The position numbers and the translations under genes were made by a program. The notes beneath the pieces were generated by a model. It did no database searches, had not been told where the DNA came from, and was given only the letters and a program-made list of their open reading frames with translations. Of a stretch of 64,000 nucleotides of DNA, positions 8,198 through 18,350 are shown in pieces. How positions within the stretch are numbered: the first letter of the stretch is position 1; each line of letters begins with the position of its first letter. The stretch spans positions 781,088 through 845,087 of the forward strand of contig NZ_MAYT01000001.1 of the NCBI RefSeq assembly GCF_001685015.1, read 5' to 3'. The stretch is from Pseudobacillus wudalianchiensis. Lineage in GTDB: Bacteria; Bacillota; Bacilli; Bacillales; Domibacillaceae.

Positions 8198-8229
8198 AAA
8201 AAAACCGTACAGCGCTAGGCTGCACGGTT
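8198..8229 (-). terminator. Terminator overlapping the end of the first PepSY gene
   Basis: The minus strand reads AACCGTGCAG, a 7-nt loop, then CTGTACGGTT and a run of seven T. The stem begins inside the stop codon of the gene ending at 8228, so the second PepSY gene at 7486-8037 probably has its own promoter in 8038-8197. Confidence 0.75.
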
Positions 8230-8779
8230 AGTCGTTTTCATCTGTTTCAAATGTGATCGCTTCGATTTCGCCAGTGTAAGCATTAATGACAACGGTCGCT
8301 TCTTTTGTTTTAGTCTGATCAATGTCAATTTCATAAACAAGCTGACCGTCTTCATGGTCTAGATCTACTCCGGTAATAGTCCCGCTTACTTTGCTTAAGG
8401 CAATCTTTTTCGCTTGCTCTTTTGTAATAGGAGTATTAGGGGAGGAAGTGTCCGAATCGGTTGGCTCCTCGTGAGTTGATGGTGGTTCTTCGGTTTCTTC
8501 ATTTTCTTTTTTAAAAGAAAGTACTTCTCCTGTTTGGCCATTTACTGTGACATCATAGTAAATTTGTTCTTTTAAGATGGTCAGTTTATAGTTTTCTTGG
8601 TCATCTTCTTCAATAATATTAATTTCTTTAACTGTACCACCATATTTTTGTTCAATCATCTGACTGACTGTGTCTTCCGAAAGGAGAGGCTCAGAGTGAT
8701 GGATTACTTTTTTCGCCACGTACCAACTACCTGCACCAACGAGGAGGGCTATCAACACAACAGCAACTATTTTTTTCAT
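8228..8779 (-). CDS. Membrane-anchored PepSY-domain protein
   Basis: The 183-residue protein has one N-terminal hydrophobic helix (residues 3-19, VAVVLIALLVGAGSWYV). A first PepSY-like unit (about 38-90, with VNGQTGEVLSF) is joined to a second (about 118-175, with VSGTITGVDLDHEDGQLVYEIDI and INAYTGEIEAI) by an acidic Ser/Thr/Pro linker. GGGAGGTG lies 7 nt before ATG 8779. It is the same length as its neighbour at 7486-8037, so the pair looks like an old duplication. It sits 69 bp downstream of the sensor kinase and probably shares its transcript. Confidence 0.8.
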   Translation of the reverse strand: MKKIVAVVLIALLVGAGSWYVAKKVIHHSEPLLSEDTVSQMIEQKYGGTVKEINIIEEDDQENYKLTILKEQIYYDVTVNGQTGEVLSFKKENEETEEPPSTHEEPTDSDTSSPNTPITKEQAKKIALSKVSGTITGVDLDHEDGQLVYEIDIDQTKTKEATVVINAYTGEIEAITFETDEND

Positions 8780-8848
8780 TTACTGTTCACCTCCCAAGGT
8801 GTTAAGAAATTCTCTGAAAAGCCGCAAGATCTTAAGGGTCTCTGGCAT

Positions 8849-10198
8849 TTAAACTGGAAATATAACAGTAACAGTTGTGCCTGTTCCTTCTTCACTCTTA
8901 ATATGAATGTCACCCTGATGGGCAGCAACAATTCTTCTGGCGATAGGCAGTCCTAGACCTGAACCGCCAGTCGCTCTTGTTCTTGCCTTATCTACTCGGA
9001 AGAACCGTTCATACACGTGAGCTAAATCTTCTTTTGGAATTCCTATTCCATAATCAGTAACAGCAATTGACAAAGAAGAGGGGCTGCGGTTAATGGTAAT
9101 ATCAACGGGTGTCTCACTATATTTAACGGCATTATCCACTAAAATGTAAAGAAGTTGTTTGATCTTTTTTTCATCTGCTCTGATGAATGCATTTTCTGTG
9201 TGTACATGGATCAGAATATTCCGTTGAAAGGCTTGTTGAAGATATTTCGCTGTCTCCCGGCAGAGAGCCGCTATATCTACTTGTTCGATCTTCAGTTCCC
9301 ATTGAACATCGCCTTTCGCTAATAAAAGCATTTGCTCCGTAAGCTGTTTCATTCGGATGGACTCTGAGTGAATCGCTTCAATGGCTTCTTCCAAAATGTC
9401 GGGACGCTTCATTCCCCAGCGCTTTAACATGTTTGCGTAACTTTCAATGACGGTAAGCGGCGTCTTTAATTCGTGGGATGCATCCGACACAAATTGTTCT
9501 TGCTTTTTATAATTTTCTTCTAATAAGTCCATCATGCTGTTAAATGTATTAGCCATTTGATCCAGCTCGTCTTTTGAAGAGGCAGGTCGGATGATTTTTT
9601 TAAATGTTCGGGATTCCTCAATATCTTCCATTGTCTGAATAAGGGACTGGATCGGAAGTAAAATAATCCGGCTTAGTATCCGGCCGCCGACCATTGTTGG
9701 AATTAAAATGGCAAGAGACGCGATAATTAAGATTAATTTTAAAATTTGTAAAGAACGCTCCACATCCGTTAATTGTTCTGTTACTTCCAGTGAAACAACG
9801 TCTCCGTTTGACCAAATAACAGGTGTATGCACAATAGCATATAAGTGATTATTAACGTTTTTCACGGTTGCTTTTTCGCCATCTTCATAAGAGTAGGGGA
9901 GATCTTGTAAATCCACTTGTTCTTTGATGGCGACAAACAATGGAATGCCTTTTGAAGGAAGAATCCTAATCATTCCGCTTGGCGGCAAATAGGCACGCAA
10001 CAAGTTTTTCTTATTGATTGAATTGTTTGATACTTGTTTTAGCCCTTCGGTAATATTTTTGCTTTCGATCTGAAGGCGGGCAACAGCATTATCGGTCATC
10101 GTCTTTTTGAAAATAAAGTAAATCGAACTATTAGCCACGACTAAAAGTACAAAAAGTAAAAGAGTTGATGTTAGGATAATTTTCGTTTGCAGCTTCAT
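8849..10198 (-). CDS. Sensor histidine kinase, YkoH-like
   Basis: The membrane kinase has 449 residues: a helix at 8-28, an extracytoplasmic loop of about 120 residues, a second helix near 150-170, HAMP to about 225, a dimerisation domain with the phospho-acceptor in DASHELKTPLTVIES (about H242), and a catalytic domain with the N box (DNAVKYSE), G1 (DYGIGIP) and G2 (GGSGLGLPIA). It starts 3 nt after the regulator gene, so the two are cotranscribed. With two PepSY genes following, this corresponds to the ykoG/ykoH locus of B. subtilis, whose signal is not settled. Confidence 0.85.
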   Translation of the reverse strand: MKLQTKIILTSTLLLFVLLVVANSSIYFIFKKTMTDNAVARLQIESKNITEGLKQVSNNSINKKNLLRAYLPPSGMIRILPSKGIPLFVAIKEQVDLQDLPYSYEDGEKATVKNVNNHLYAIVHTPVIWSNGDVVSLEVTEQLTDVERSLQILKLILIIASLAILIPTMVGGRILSRIILLPIQSLIQTMEDIEESRTFKKIIRPASSKDELDQMANTFNSMMDLLEENYKKQEQFVSDASHELKTPLTVIESYANMLKRWGMKRPDILEEAIEAIHSESIRMKQLTEQMLLLAKGDVQWELKIEQVDIAALCRETAKYLQQAFQRNILIHVHTENAFIRADEKKIKQLLYILVDNAVKYSETPVDITINRSPSSLSIAVTDYGIGIPKEDLAHVYERFFRVDKARTRATGGSGLGLPIARRIVAAHQGDIHIKSEEGTGTTVTVIFPV

Positions 10199-10201
10199 GT
10201 G

Positions 10202-10885
10202 CTATTCCTTTAGCATATATCCGACACCGCGAACAGTGTGAATATAAGGGGTTGGAAAAGGGTCATCAATCTTTTTTCGCAAATAACGGATATAGACATA
10301 GACTACATTTGTATCTCCGTAGTAATCAAATCCCCATACATTTGTCAGTAATTGATCAAATGTTAACACTTGGTTTGGGTTTTGCAGTAAATACACGAGT
10401 AGATCATATTCTTTTGGTGTTAATTCAATCGATTGGCCGGCTCGATAAACTTCACGTGTTTTCTCTTCTACGACTAAATCCCCGATTCCTAGTGAACGAG
10501 GCGTATTGTCATCAGAGGCTGGATGGCGCAGCCATACACGGATACGCGCAAGCAGCTCCTCAATTTCAAACGGCTTTGTAATATAATCATTTGCACCTAA
10601 ATCTAAGCCGCTCACTTTATCAGGCAAGGCATCGCGTGCCGTTAACAAAATAACGGGTGTGTGATCATCGGCCGACCGAATGCGCCGCAACACTTCGAGA
10701 CCGCTCAATTTAGGGAGCATCACATCTAGTAAAAGAAGATCCCAATCTTCTTGCTGAAATAGTGAAAGGCCTTCTGTGCCCGTATAGGCAGCTTTCGTTT
10801 CGTATCCTTCATGCTCTAGCTCCAATTGAATAAGTCTTGCGATTTTAGTTTCATCTTCTACAATTAAAATCCTTCCTTTATTCAT
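10202..10885 (-). CDS. OmpR-family response regulator, YkoG-like
   Basis: The 227-residue regulator has a receiver domain with the acidic pair at the start (VEDE), the phospho-Asp in LLLLDVMLP (about D53), Thr in ILLTARD and Lys in ITKPF (about K104). The C-terminal winged helix ends in YIRYLRKKIDDPF...TVRGVGYMLKE. TAAGGAG precedes ATG 10885. It is the first gene of the regulator-kinase-PepSY block and probably activates that block, as such systems commonly do. Confidence 0.88.
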   Translation of the reverse strand: MNKGRILIVEDETKIARLIQLELEHEGYETKAAYTGTEGLSLFQQEDWDLLLLDVMLPKLSGLEVLRRIRSADDHTPVILLTARDALPDKVSGLDLGANDYITKPFEIEELLARIRVWLRHPASDDNTPRSLGIGDLVVEEKTREVYRAGQSIELTPKEYDLLVYLLQNPNQVLTFDQLLTNVWGFDYYGDTNVVYVYIRYLRKKIDDPFPTPYIHTVRGVGYMLKE

Positions 10886-10934
10886 AGGTGGTCTCCTTAT
10901 CTATTAGTAGTAAGAGCTCCCTCTTAGAAAAGAT

Positions 10935-10973
10935 TTAGTGAACACAAATCCTAGAGGACTCAGGTTCACTAAA
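10935..10973 (-). terminator. Terminator after the urea transporter gene
   Basis: TTTAGTGAAC (10935-10944) and GTTCACTAAA (10964-10973) are perfect complements around a 19-nt loop. On the minus strand a T-rich tract (TCTTTTC) follows. It lies directly after the stop at 10980. Confidence 0.6.
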
Positions 10974-10979
10974 AGAATT

Positions 10980-11924
10980 TTATAGGTTAGGCAGAACTTT
11001 TCTGGCTCCTAAGAAAATCCAAGTGCATAGAATGAATGGCATCGTCAAAGCTGGAAGTCCGTATGGCAAAAGCCAAGTAGCTATACTTGCTGTGAATGTT
11101 ACGGTCAAAGCAACGGCAACAATGCCTGAGAGTAATCCAAATCGGTGACGCTCTGTATTAAATACGACAGATACGGCCAGAATCGTCAAAATCGCATTAT
11201 ATCCGTACAGCCCCATATAAATCAATGTGTGCTCTCCACCTAGCATATACGACACTAATAAAGCAACCGCATTTCCTAATACCGCGTAGAGACCGAGTTT
11301 CCAGCCAGCGAAGAATACCGCAATAAAAAGCAAAACGCCCGATAAAGTACTGTGGACAAAGAAAATTTGCCCGATTCCGTTAAAAGCTCCCTCTGTCCAA
11401 TCGATTTTTCCGGTTATATCTAATTCCCAATTAGATAAGTCCTGGGGGACAAGACCAGAAGTTAATCGGAAAACTTTTAACCTGTAGGAAGCCAGTATCA
11501 TAAACCATGTCATGATGATAAACGGGATAGTAAGTACGGGAATTCCTGTATTTTTCATTACATGCATCATAGCGGCTGTTAAGATAGCTGCGAGTCCGGC
11601 GCCGGCAAGAGCAATAATAAACTGATAAGGCCCGATTAAAAATAAAGTTAGAGAAATTCCTGTTAAGACAGAGTTGTAACCGAAAAGCCCTTGGTTAACG
11701 CTTTGCTTATCCGCTCCTCCTATCATTCCAATAAATGTTCCTATAAAAGCTGATAATAGAGCAATGATTCCTAATGTATAAGAAAATGTAGTGATAGCTA
11801 AAAGTATAATAAGTCCAGTTATAGCATTTTCAATCAGCATTACTTGAGAAATTCCCTTTAAGGATGCTGACAGAAAGGAAAAAAGTGTTCCCTCCGTCCA
11901 TGGCTTGCGAGTAGTGTTTTGCAC
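10980..11924 (-). CDS. Urea transporter (UT family)
   Basis: This 314-residue membrane protein has about ten hydrophobic helices in two homologous halves. Each half carries the UT-type block: GLFGYNSVLTGISLTLF (about 103-119) and GLYGYNAILTILAVSVVF (about 240-257). Members form urea channels in the cytoplasmic membrane. It is read away from ureABCEFGD, 559 bp from ureA, so substrate entry and hydrolysis are adjacent but separately transcribed. A YUT-type name used in Bacillus cereus may apply. Confidence 0.88.
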   Translation of the reverse strand: MQNTTRKPWTEGTLFSFLSASLKGISQVMLIENAITGLIILLAITTFSYTLGIIALLSAFIGTFIGMIGGADKQSVNQGLFGYNSVLTGISLTLFLIGPYQFIIALAGAGLAAILTAAMMHVMKNTGIPVLTIPFIIMTWFMILASYRLKVFRLTSGLVPQDLSNWELDITGKIDWTEGAFNGIGQIFFVHSTLSGVLLFIAVFFAGWKLGLYAVLGNAVALLVSYMLGGEHTLIYMGLYGYNAILTILAVSVVFNTERHRFGLLSGIVAVALTVTFTASIATWLLPYGLPALTMPFILCTWIFLGARKVLPNL

Positions 11925-12483
11925 GATGATCTTCCCTTCTGGTGATTTTTATCTTAAACAAGCATTCCCCCATAAAGGGAGTGGTACTATTATTTCCTAA
12001 TCCGCAGCTTGTTAACATGCGAAAATAAATAAATGGATCAAATAAGAAAAAAGATAGTTTCTTTATTTAAGCCTCCGCGACTCACTATCTCACCTTGCTT
12101 TATATCTCTTTTACAAAAATCAAATGTATATAACTTGATACATATATAAATTATGATATATGATGACTTGGAAGGAATCAATCTTTGAATGTTTGTGATT
12201 GAATGTGTCTTTCTCCTTTGAATGACAAAATGCGACAATAGAATTGTTTTCTATCCGTATTTTGGTTCTTTATTACTATTAAAATGTTCGGTTTCAAGAA
12301 TTTTGATACAAAAGTCTCTTAGTAAGAAAATCCTAATAATTGCTTGATTCATAGTCGATTCTAGGAATATTTAGAAAGTATTATTTGTTTAAATAGGGGA
12401 AAGATAGGCAAGCATGATAAGGAATTTTGATTTCTTTGCCAAAAAAATTAAGTTGATGATGTTACGAAGGAGGAGGTTTTACG
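11925..12483. other. Divergent urea transporter / urease control region
   Basis: This 559-bp AT-rich region must contain the promoters for both directions. I found no GlnR/TnrA-type TGTNA-N7-TNACA site, no nickel-operator copy like that at 19021, and no riboswitch. The only symmetry noted is a short ACAAT-AGA-ATTGT repeat near 12234. Confidence 0.5.
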
Positions 12484-12786
12484 ATGCAATTATCACCGCG
12501 CGAGATAGACAAGCTCTTGATTGTGGTAGCCGCTGATTTAGCGAAGCGACGAAAAGAAAGAGGGTTGAAATTAAATTACCCCGAAGCAGTGGCACTCATC
12601 ACTTATGAAGTATTAGAAGGAGCGCGAGACGGCAAAACCGTTGCTGAATTGATGGAATACGGAGCGACCATATTGACGAGTGACGATGTTATGGATGGTA
12701 TTCCAGAAATGCTTGATGATATTCAAGTAGAAGCGACCTTCCCTGATGGAACGAAGCTTGTGACTGTACATAGTCCAATTAAATAA
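12484..12786 (+). CDS. ureA: Urease subunit gamma
   Basis: This is the 100-residue small structural subunit, with the family start [20 protein letters not shown], the block [14 protein letters not shown] (27-40) and the C-terminal [18 protein letters not shown]. With UreB it forms the scaffold around the nickel-bearing UreC. AAGGAGGAGG precedes ATG 12484. It is the first gene of seven closely packed urease genes. Confidence 0.96.
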   Translation: MQLSPREIDKLLIVVAADLAKRRKERGLKLNYPEAVALITYEVLEGARDGKTVAELMEYGATILTSDDVMDGIPEMLDDIQVEATFPDGTKLVTVHSPIK

Positions 12787-12810
12787 AAAGTGATAGGAGG
12801 CATATTAGCA

Positions 12811-13134
12811 ATGGAACCAGGACAATTATTTTTAAAAGAAGAAGACATCATTTGTAATGCCGGAAGAACTATAACGAAAGTGACTGCAACCAATACAGGG
12901 GATCGCCCGGTTCAAGTAGGTTCACATTTTCATTTTTATGAAGTGAATGAAGCTCTCAAATTTAATCGGGAAGAAGCTTTCGGAAAAAGATTAAATATTC
13001 CTGCAGGAGCCGCTGTTCGTTTTGAGCCTGGTGACGAAAAAGAAGTTGAACTTGTCTGCTTCGCTGGAGAACGCCGTATATACGGATTTAATAATAAAGT
13101 AGATGGCTCAGTAGAAAAGGGGTGTAAAGAATGA
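12811..13134 (+). CDS. ureB: Urease subunit beta
   Basis: This is the 107-residue second small subunit, containing [26 protein letters not shown] and the later [13 protein letters not shown] and RRIYGFN blocks. A longer frame begins at GTG 12790, but ATG 12811 has AGGAGG at 12796-12801 and matches the usual start (ME/KPGQ...), so I use it. The gene ends in ATGA, shared with the start of ureC, indicating coupled translation. Confidence 0.94.
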   Translation: MEPGQLFLKEEDIICNAGRTITKVTATNTGDRPVQVGSHFHFYEVNEALKFNREEAFGKRLNIPAGAAVRFEPGDEKEVELVCFAGERRIYGFNNKVDGSVEKGCKE

Positions 13135-14843
13135 GTTTTAAAATGCCAAGAAAGCAATACGCTCAAATGTATGGACCAACTACTGGGGATTCTATTCGTT
13201 TAGCGGATACAGACATCATCATTCAGGTGGAGAAAGATTATACAACCTATGGGGATGAAGTCGTATTTGGTGGCGGGAAAGTAATCCGTGACGGAATGGG
13301 ACAGAACCCTCTTGTCACACGGGGAGATGGAATCGCAGATGTCGTGATTACGAATGCAGTTATCCTAGATTACACTGGTATCTACAAAGCAGATATCGGT
13401 ATTCGTGATGGGAAAATTACCGGCATTGGAAAAGCTGGTAACCCATTGATTATGGATAATGTAGATATCGTAATTGGCGCAAGTACAGAAATCATTGCTG
13501 GTGAAGGAATGATTGTGACAGCTGGCGGAATCGATACCCATGTTCATTTTATTAATCCGACACAGATTAGAACAGCATTAGCTGCAGGTCTTACAACATT
13601 AATTGGAGGCGGAACAGGTCCTGCTGCAGGTTCTAAAGCCACAACAGTTACACCAGGCGAATGGCATATGCACCGCATGCTTGAAGCAGCAGAAGGACTG
13701 CCGATTAACGTTGGATTCACAGGAAAAGGCCAAGCTGCTACGGAAGAACCGCTGGCAGAGCAAGTTCGTGCAGGAGCTATCGGGTTGAAAGTTCATGAAG
13801 ACTGGGGAGCCACTCCTTCCGCCCTTGACCATGCATTAAGTGTAGCTGACAAGTACGACGTACAAGTAGCTCTTCATGCAGATACGTTGAATGAAAGCGG
13901 ATTTATGGAAAATACGATGGCAGCGATTAAAGACCGGGTCCTTCATATGTACCATACAGAAGGGGCCGGCGGTGGACATGCACCGGATTTAATCAAATCA
14001 GCCAGCTACATGAATATTCTTCCATCATCAACAAACCCAACCCTGCCTTATACAGTGAACACAGTGGATGAGCATTTGGACATGTTGATGGTATGTCACC
14101 ACTTGAATCCATCTATTCCAGAAGACCTTGCGTTTGCCGATTCACGTATTAGACGCGAAACCATCGCGGCTGAGGATATTCTCCAGGACATGGGCGTATT
14201 CAGCATGACGAGCTCCGATGCTCAAGCAATGGGACGGATCGGTGAGGTCATTTTACGTACATGGCAAGTAGCCGACAAAATGAAAAAACAAAGAGGAACA
14301 CTGGAAGGGGATCGTGATTTAGCTGACAATAATCGCGCGAAGCGTTATGTGGCGAAATATACGATTAACCCGGCTATTACTCATGGTATTTCTGAATATG
14401 TAGGTTCCGTTGAAGTCGGAAAAATCGCCGACCTTGTGGTTTGGAATCCAGCCTTTTTCGGCGTGAAACCTGAAATGGTGCTAAAAAATGGATTTGTTGT
14501 AGAAGCATTAATGGGCGATGCGAATGCGTCTATCCCAACCCCGCAGCCGGTTATTTATCGCCCGATGTATGGACAATATGGCAAAGCACTGTCTAGTACT
14601 TCCATTACTTTTATTTCTCAAGCCGCTTTCGATGATAAAGTCCATGAGAAGCTCGGCTTACAGAAAATCATTCTTCCAGTTCGCGGTATCCGAAAACTAA
14701 CGAAGAAGGATATGAAGCTGAATTCTGAAACTCCTGAAATCACCGTTGATCCACAAACGTATGAGGTAAGAGTAAACGGAGAGCTCATTACGTGCGACCC
14801 AGTTGACAAGGTACCGATGGGACAACGATATTTCTTATTCTGA
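13131..14843 (+). CDS. ureC: Urease subunit alpha (catalytic)
   Basis: This is the nickel amidohydrolase that splits urea into ammonia and carbamate. All active-site residues are visible in the 570-aa product: H137 and H139 (DTHVHF), carbamylated K220 (GLKVHEDWG), H249 (ALHADT), H275 (MYHTEG), the mobile-flap H323 (VCHHLNP) and D363 (TSSDAQ). These sit three residues later than in the Klebsiella enzyme. Length and N-terminus ([18 protein letters not shown]) are normal, so the enzyme should be active once nickel is inserted by UreDEFG. Confidence 0.97.
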   Translation: MSFKMPRKQYAQMYGPTTGDSIRLADTDIIIQVEKDYTTYGDEVVFGGGKVIRDGMGQNPLVTRGDGIADVVITNAVILDYTGIYKADIGIRDGKITGIGKAGNPLIMDNVDIVIGASTEIIAGEGMIVTAGGIDTHVHFINPTQIRTALAAGLTTLIGGGTGPAAGSKATTVTPGEWHMHRMLEAAEGLPINVGFTGKGQAATEEPLAEQVRAGAIGLKVHEDWGATPSALDHALSVADKYDVQVALHADTLNESGFMENTMAAIKDRVLHMYHTEGAGGGHAPDLIKSASYMNILPSSTNPTLPYTVNTVDEHLDMLMVCHHLNPSIPEDLAFADSRIRRETIAAEDILQDMGVFSMTSSDAQAMGRIGEVILRTWQVADKMKKQRGTLEGDRDLADNNRAKRYVAKYTINPAITHGISEYVGSVEVGKIADLVVWNPAFFGVKPEMVLKNGFVVEALMGDANASIPTPQPVIYRPMYGQYGKALSSTSITFISQAAFDDKVHEKLGLQKIILPVRGIRKLTKKDMKLNSETPEITVDPQTYEVRVNGELITCDPVDKVPMGQRYFLF

Positions 14844-14853
14844 GGTGAAAGTA

Positions 14854-15309
14854 TTGATAGTTGAACAAATCGTAACGAATATTGAAAATATGGAAAAAGC
14901 AGAAGTTGAAAAACGCCATATTGAAAAAGTCTATCTCGAAAGCGCCGATTTGGTGAAACGGATTCAAAGGGTGAAAACAGACCACAATAACGAAATCGGC
15001 ATTCGCCTAAAAGATCCGCGTGACCTGGTTGCGGGTGACGTTCTCTATATGGACGATAAAAATATGATTGTGATTGATGTGCTATCCGATGATTTATTAG
15101 TCATTAAGCCTCACAGCTTGAAAGAAATGGGGACGATTGCCCATCAGCTGGGGAATCGCCATCTCCCGGCCCAATTTGAAGGGGATGAAATGCTTGTTCA
15201 GTATGATTATCTTGTAGAAGAGCTGCTTCAAGACCTCCAGATTCCTTATGTACGCGAAGAGCGGAAAGTAAAACAGGCATTTCGCCATATCGGGCATAGC
15301 CATGATTAA
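14854..15309 (+). CDS. ureE: Urease accessory protein UreE, nickel metallochaperone
   Basis: UreE delivers nickel to the UreDFG-apourease complex. The start is placed at TTG 14854: GAGGTGAAAG lies just upstream and the product begins [10 protein letters not shown], as in other UreE proteins. The longer frame from 14803 runs inside ureC. The 151-residue protein has the peptide-binding first domain (to about residue 75) and the metal domain with [21 protein letters not shown]. Its C-terminal tail has only a few histidines (RHIGHSHD), unlike the His-rich tails of some enterobacterial forms. Confidence 0.92.
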   Translation: MIVEQIVTNIENMEKAEVEKRHIEKVYLESADLVKRIQRVKTDHNNEIGIRLKDPRDLVAGDVLYMDDKNMIVIDVLSDDLLVIKPHSLKEMGTIAHQLGNRHLPAQFEGDEMLVQYDYLVEELLQDLQIPYVREERKVKQAFRHIGHSHD

Positions 15310-15988
15310 TAACACACTTTCGTTATTCCAGCTATGTGATTCTAACTTTCCGACAGGGGCGTTTAGCCATTCATACGGTCTGGAGACGTATATTCAACAG
15401 GATAAAGTACATGATCAAGAATCATTCTTGCAGTGGCTGCGTGTGTATGTGAATGAACAGCTTGTTTATGCAGACGGGCTCGCATGCCGTCTCGTATATG
15501 AAGCACTCAATGAGAAAGACCATCCAAAAGTATGGAAACTTGACCGAATGCTCACCATGCAAAATTTGCCGAGAGAAACACGGGAAGGTACTCAAAGAGT
15601 AGGAGAACGGATGTTAAAACTAGTGGAATCTCTTTATGAGATTCCCATTTTATCCGAATACGGTGAACGCATTAAGCAAGGGCAGTCTTTTGGTCATCCA
15701 GCGATTGTTTTCACTATTGTTGGCCATCATCTCGGTGTACCAGCATCTACCACTATTTTATATTATTTATACTCGGCTGTTTCTAGCCTTGTACAAAATG
15801 CAGTACGGGCCATCCCTTTGGGCCAGACAGCAGGCCAAAAAATCATCCAGCAATTTCAGGATGTTTTGGCAGAGGCGACTGCCAAAGTAGAGGAAATGGA
15901 TGAAGAAGAGTTTGGCATTGTTTCACCCGGATTGGAATTATCTCAAATGCAGCATGAACGTGTGAATGTCCGCATTTTCATGTCTTAA
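15302..15988 (+). CDS. ureF: Urease accessory protein UreF
   Basis: This 228-residue, all-helical GTPase-activating partner of UreG bridges UreD and UreG during nickel insertion. It shows [22 protein letters not shown] (11-32), [16 protein letters not shown] near 132 and the C-terminal [21 protein letters not shown] typical of the family. ATG 15302 overlaps the end of ureE by 8 bp. Confidence 0.94.
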   Translation: MINNTLSLFQLCDSNFPTGAFSHSYGLETYIQQDKVHDQESFLQWLRVYVNEQLVYADGLACRLVYEALNEKDHPKVWKLDRMLTMQNLPRETREGTQRVGERMLKLVESLYEIPILSEYGERIKQGQSFGHPAIVFTIVGHHLGVPASTTILYYLYSAVSSLVQNAVRAIPLGQTAGQKIIQQFQDVLAEATAKVEEMDEEEFGIVSPGLELSQMQHERVNVRIFMS

Positions 15989-16020
15989 TATTGATTACTA
16001 GATTAAAGGAAGTGTTTGTA

Positions 16021-16632
16021 ATGGAACCTATCAAAATCGGGGTAGGAGGACCTGTAGGAGCAGGGAAAACCGCTTTAGTTGAAAAGTTAACCCGTCACAT
16101 GCAGGATGAAATCAGTATGGCCGTTGTAACGAATGATATCTATACAAAAGAAGATGCCAAATTCTTAATGAATAACGGTGTGCTCCCGGACGACCGCATC
16201 ATTGGTGTAGAGACAGGCGGATGTCCTCACACGGCGATCCGTGAAGATGCTTCCATGAACTTTGCGGCTATTGATGAATTAAAGAAGAAACATCCAGATG
16301 TTGAGCTGATTTTCGTTGAAAGCGGAGGGGACAATTTGGCGGCTACATTCAGCCCTGAACTTGTTGACTTCTCTATTTACATTATCGACGTGGCTCAAGG
16401 GGAAAAAATTCCCCGTAAGGGTGGACAGGGAATGATTAAGTCAGATCTGTTCATTATTAATAAAACGGATTTGGCTCCATTCGTCGGGGCAAGCCTAGAT
16501 GTTATGGCGTCCGATACAAAAGTGTTCCGCGGGGACAAACCATTTGTTTTCACCAATTTAAAAACCAATGAAGGTCTTGATCAAGTCATCGACTGGATTA
16601 GGAAAAATGCACTCTTAAAAGGGCTTGAATAA
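16021..16632 (+). CDS. ureG: Urease accessory GTPase UreG
   Basis: UreG is the SIMIBI-class GTPase whose GTP hydrolysis drives nickel transfer into UreC. ATG 16021 has AAAGGAAG upstream and gives the usual 203-residue protein; an in-frame upstream start (15991) has none. Motifs are the P-loop GGPVGAGKT (9-17), the metal-site motif CPH in [29 protein letters not shown], and NKTDLAP for guanine recognition. Confidence 0.96.
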   Translation: MEPIKIGVGGPVGAGKTALVEKLTRHMQDEISMAVVTNDIYTKEDAKFLMNNGVLPDDRIIGVETGGCPHTAIREDASMNFAAIDELKKKHPDVELIFVESGGDNLAATFSPELVDFSIYIIDVAQGEKIPRKGGQGMIKSDLFIINKTDLAPFVGASLDVMASDTKVFRGDKPFVFTNLKTNEGLDQVIDWIRKNALLKGLE

Positions 16633-16633
16633 C

Positions 16634-17458
16634 ATGCAGGACTGGACAGGGATTTTGCGTTTAGAGGCGGAAGATAGAAAAGGAAAAACGGTTGCGAAGA
16701 ATGTCTACTTTCAGGGGGCATTCAAAGTCATGCGTCCGATTTATCACGATGACTCGGGCCAGCCTTGTTACTATATTTTAAACCCAGGCGGAGGCTATTT
16801 AGACGGAGACCGTTATAGAATGCAAATCGCACTGGACAAGCAGGCGAGAATGACGCTGACTACACAATCGGCAACGAAAGTATATAAAACTCCTAACAAC
16901 TATGTATATCAGGAGACAGAAATTTCTCTTAAAGAAGGAAGTTATCTTGAATACATTCCTGATCCGCTGATCGCGTATCGAAATGCCCGTTACAAACAAA
17001 AAAATATCATTCGCATGGAAAAAGGGGCAACCTTCCTTTATTCAGATATTCTCACTCCAGGATGGTCTCCTGAGGGAGATAAATTCAGCTATGACACGCT
17101 TCAATTAATCAATGAACTCTATGTAGATGACGAGTTAGCGGTATATGATCATATTAAGCTGAACCCAAGAAATCAGGATATGAATACAATTGGATTTATG
17201 GAAGGCTTCTCTCATTTAGGGTCTATGATTGTGGTTGGTGAGCAAACGAACAATGATCTTCTTGACCGGCTACATGAGGCGATTCATGTCAATACAAATG
17301 AATATAGAATTGGATTATCGTTGTTGCCGGTTCCGGGATTCACCATTCGTGTGCTGGCTAACTCGACACAAACAGTAGAAAGACTATTTACTGAATGTCA
17401 TCGCATAATTAGTGAAGAATGGTTTAACAAACGTCCTAGCTTCCTAAGAAAATATTAA
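16634..17458 (+). CDS. ureD: Urease accessory protein UreD (also called UreH)
   Basis: This scaffold protein binds apo-urease and recruits UreF and UreG. The 274-residue beta-rich protein contains YYILNPGGGYLDGDRYRMQI (about 45-64), TTQSATKVYKTP and YIPDPLIAYRNARYKQ, the usual family blocks. I take ATG 16634, one base after the ureG stop; TTG 16625 is too close to the AAAGGG ribosome site. A terminator follows at 17464, so the structural/accessory operon ends here. Confidence 0.92.
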   Translation: MQDWTGILRLEAEDRKGKTVAKNVYFQGAFKVMRPIYHDDSGQPCYYILNPGGGYLDGDRYRMQIALDKQARMTLTTQSATKVYKTPNNYVYQETEISLKEGSYLEYIPDPLIAYRNARYKQKNIIRMEKGATFLYSDILTPGWSPEGDKFSYDTLQLINELYVDDELAVYDHIKLNPRNQDMNTIGFMEGFSHLGSMIVVGEQTNNDLLDRLHEAIHVNTNEYRIGLSLLPVPGFTIRVLANSTQTVERLFTECHRIISEEWFNKRPSFLRKY

Positions 17459-17463
17459 TGCTG

Positions 17464-17497
17464 AAACCCGGCAATCCAATATGATTGTCGGGTTTTT
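17464..17497 (+). terminator. Terminator of the urease operon
   Basis: AAACCCGGCAATC and GATTGTCGGGTTT pair around a 6-nt loop (one wobble), followed by TTTT. Confidence 0.85.
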
Positions 17498-17617
17498 ACA
17501 ATTAAATTCTATATCACCAAATCACCTAAGTTTATTAAGCTTTAGGCAAAATGAAGGTTAATTTTCATAGGGACAACATAGTTATTTGTATAAGAGAAGG
17601 TTTGGGGGAGAGCTTCT

Positions 17618-18286
17618 ATGGGGGGTGCGTTATTTTCAGTTTTAGCATTAGGTTTTGTCTTAGGGATTAAGCATGCGATTGAACCTGATCATGTGATTGC
17701 CGTATCGACCATCGCCAGCCAAAGTAAAAAGTTATGGCACGCATCTCTAGCGGGAGTATTTTGGGGAATTGGGCATACCGCTACTCTTTTCATTATTGGG
17801 ATTATTTTAATCCTCATGAAAAATAATATTTCCGATAAATGGTCTATGTCATTGGAATTTCTAGTGGGAGTTATGCTGGTCTACTTAGGGATTGTCAGTA
17901 TAGTGTCCTTCAGAAGAAAGGAAGAACAATCTTCGCAAGAGGATGGACATTCCCATCCTATAAATAAAAGAAGGTCTTATAGCAAATCTTTAGTGATTGG
18001 TCTTATCCATGGACTGGCAGGAAGCGCTGCAATGGTCTTGCTCACAATGGGAACCGTGCATTCTGTTTGGCAAGGTGCCTTGTATATTTTAGTCTTTGGC
18101 TCAGGGACAATTGTAGGAATGTTAATTTTCACGACGGTGATTGGGCTTCCTTTTGTATTAAGTACGAAGCAAACAACGATTAATCGATCGCTTACAATGA
18201 TTGCCGGTGTCATTAGCACGGTTTTTGGGCTATATTATATGTATAATCTAGGGGTGACGGAGGGGCTATTTTCACTTTGGTTTTAG
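17618..18286 (+). CDS. ureH: NicO-type nickel permease near urease
   Basis: The 222-residue membrane protein has six predicted helices and the nickel-binding signature HAIEPDH (HX4DH, about residues 18-24) in the first helix, then GIGHTATLF in the second. A hydrophilic His-containing loop follows near residues 100-120. Such proteins, called UreH in Bacillus sp. TB-90, supply nickel for urease; that name is also used for UreD, so the symbol is ambiguous. GGGGGAGAG precedes ATG 17618. It stands alone between the urease terminator and the PadR gene. Confidence 0.82.
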   Translation: MGGALFSVLALGFVLGIKHAIEPDHVIAVSTIASQSKKLWHASLAGVFWGIGHTATLFIIGIILILMKNNISDKWSMSLEFLVGVMLVYLGIVSIVSFRRKEEQSSQEDGHSHPINKRRSYSKSLVIGLIHGLAGSAAMVLLTMGTVHSVWQGALYILVFGSGTIVGMLIFTTVIGLPFVLSTKQTTINRSLTMIAGVISTVFGLYYMYNLGVTEGLFSLWF

Positions 18287-18350
18287 AACAGGCGATCCCG
18301 GTGATCCTAGATAAATAGACTTTATTTAGTTCATAGGGAAGGGGAAGTGT

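Noticed and set aside
11925-12483. Possible nitrogen-control (GlnR/TnrA) site before ureA
   Set aside because: No TGTNA-N7-TNACA match was found on reading both strands.
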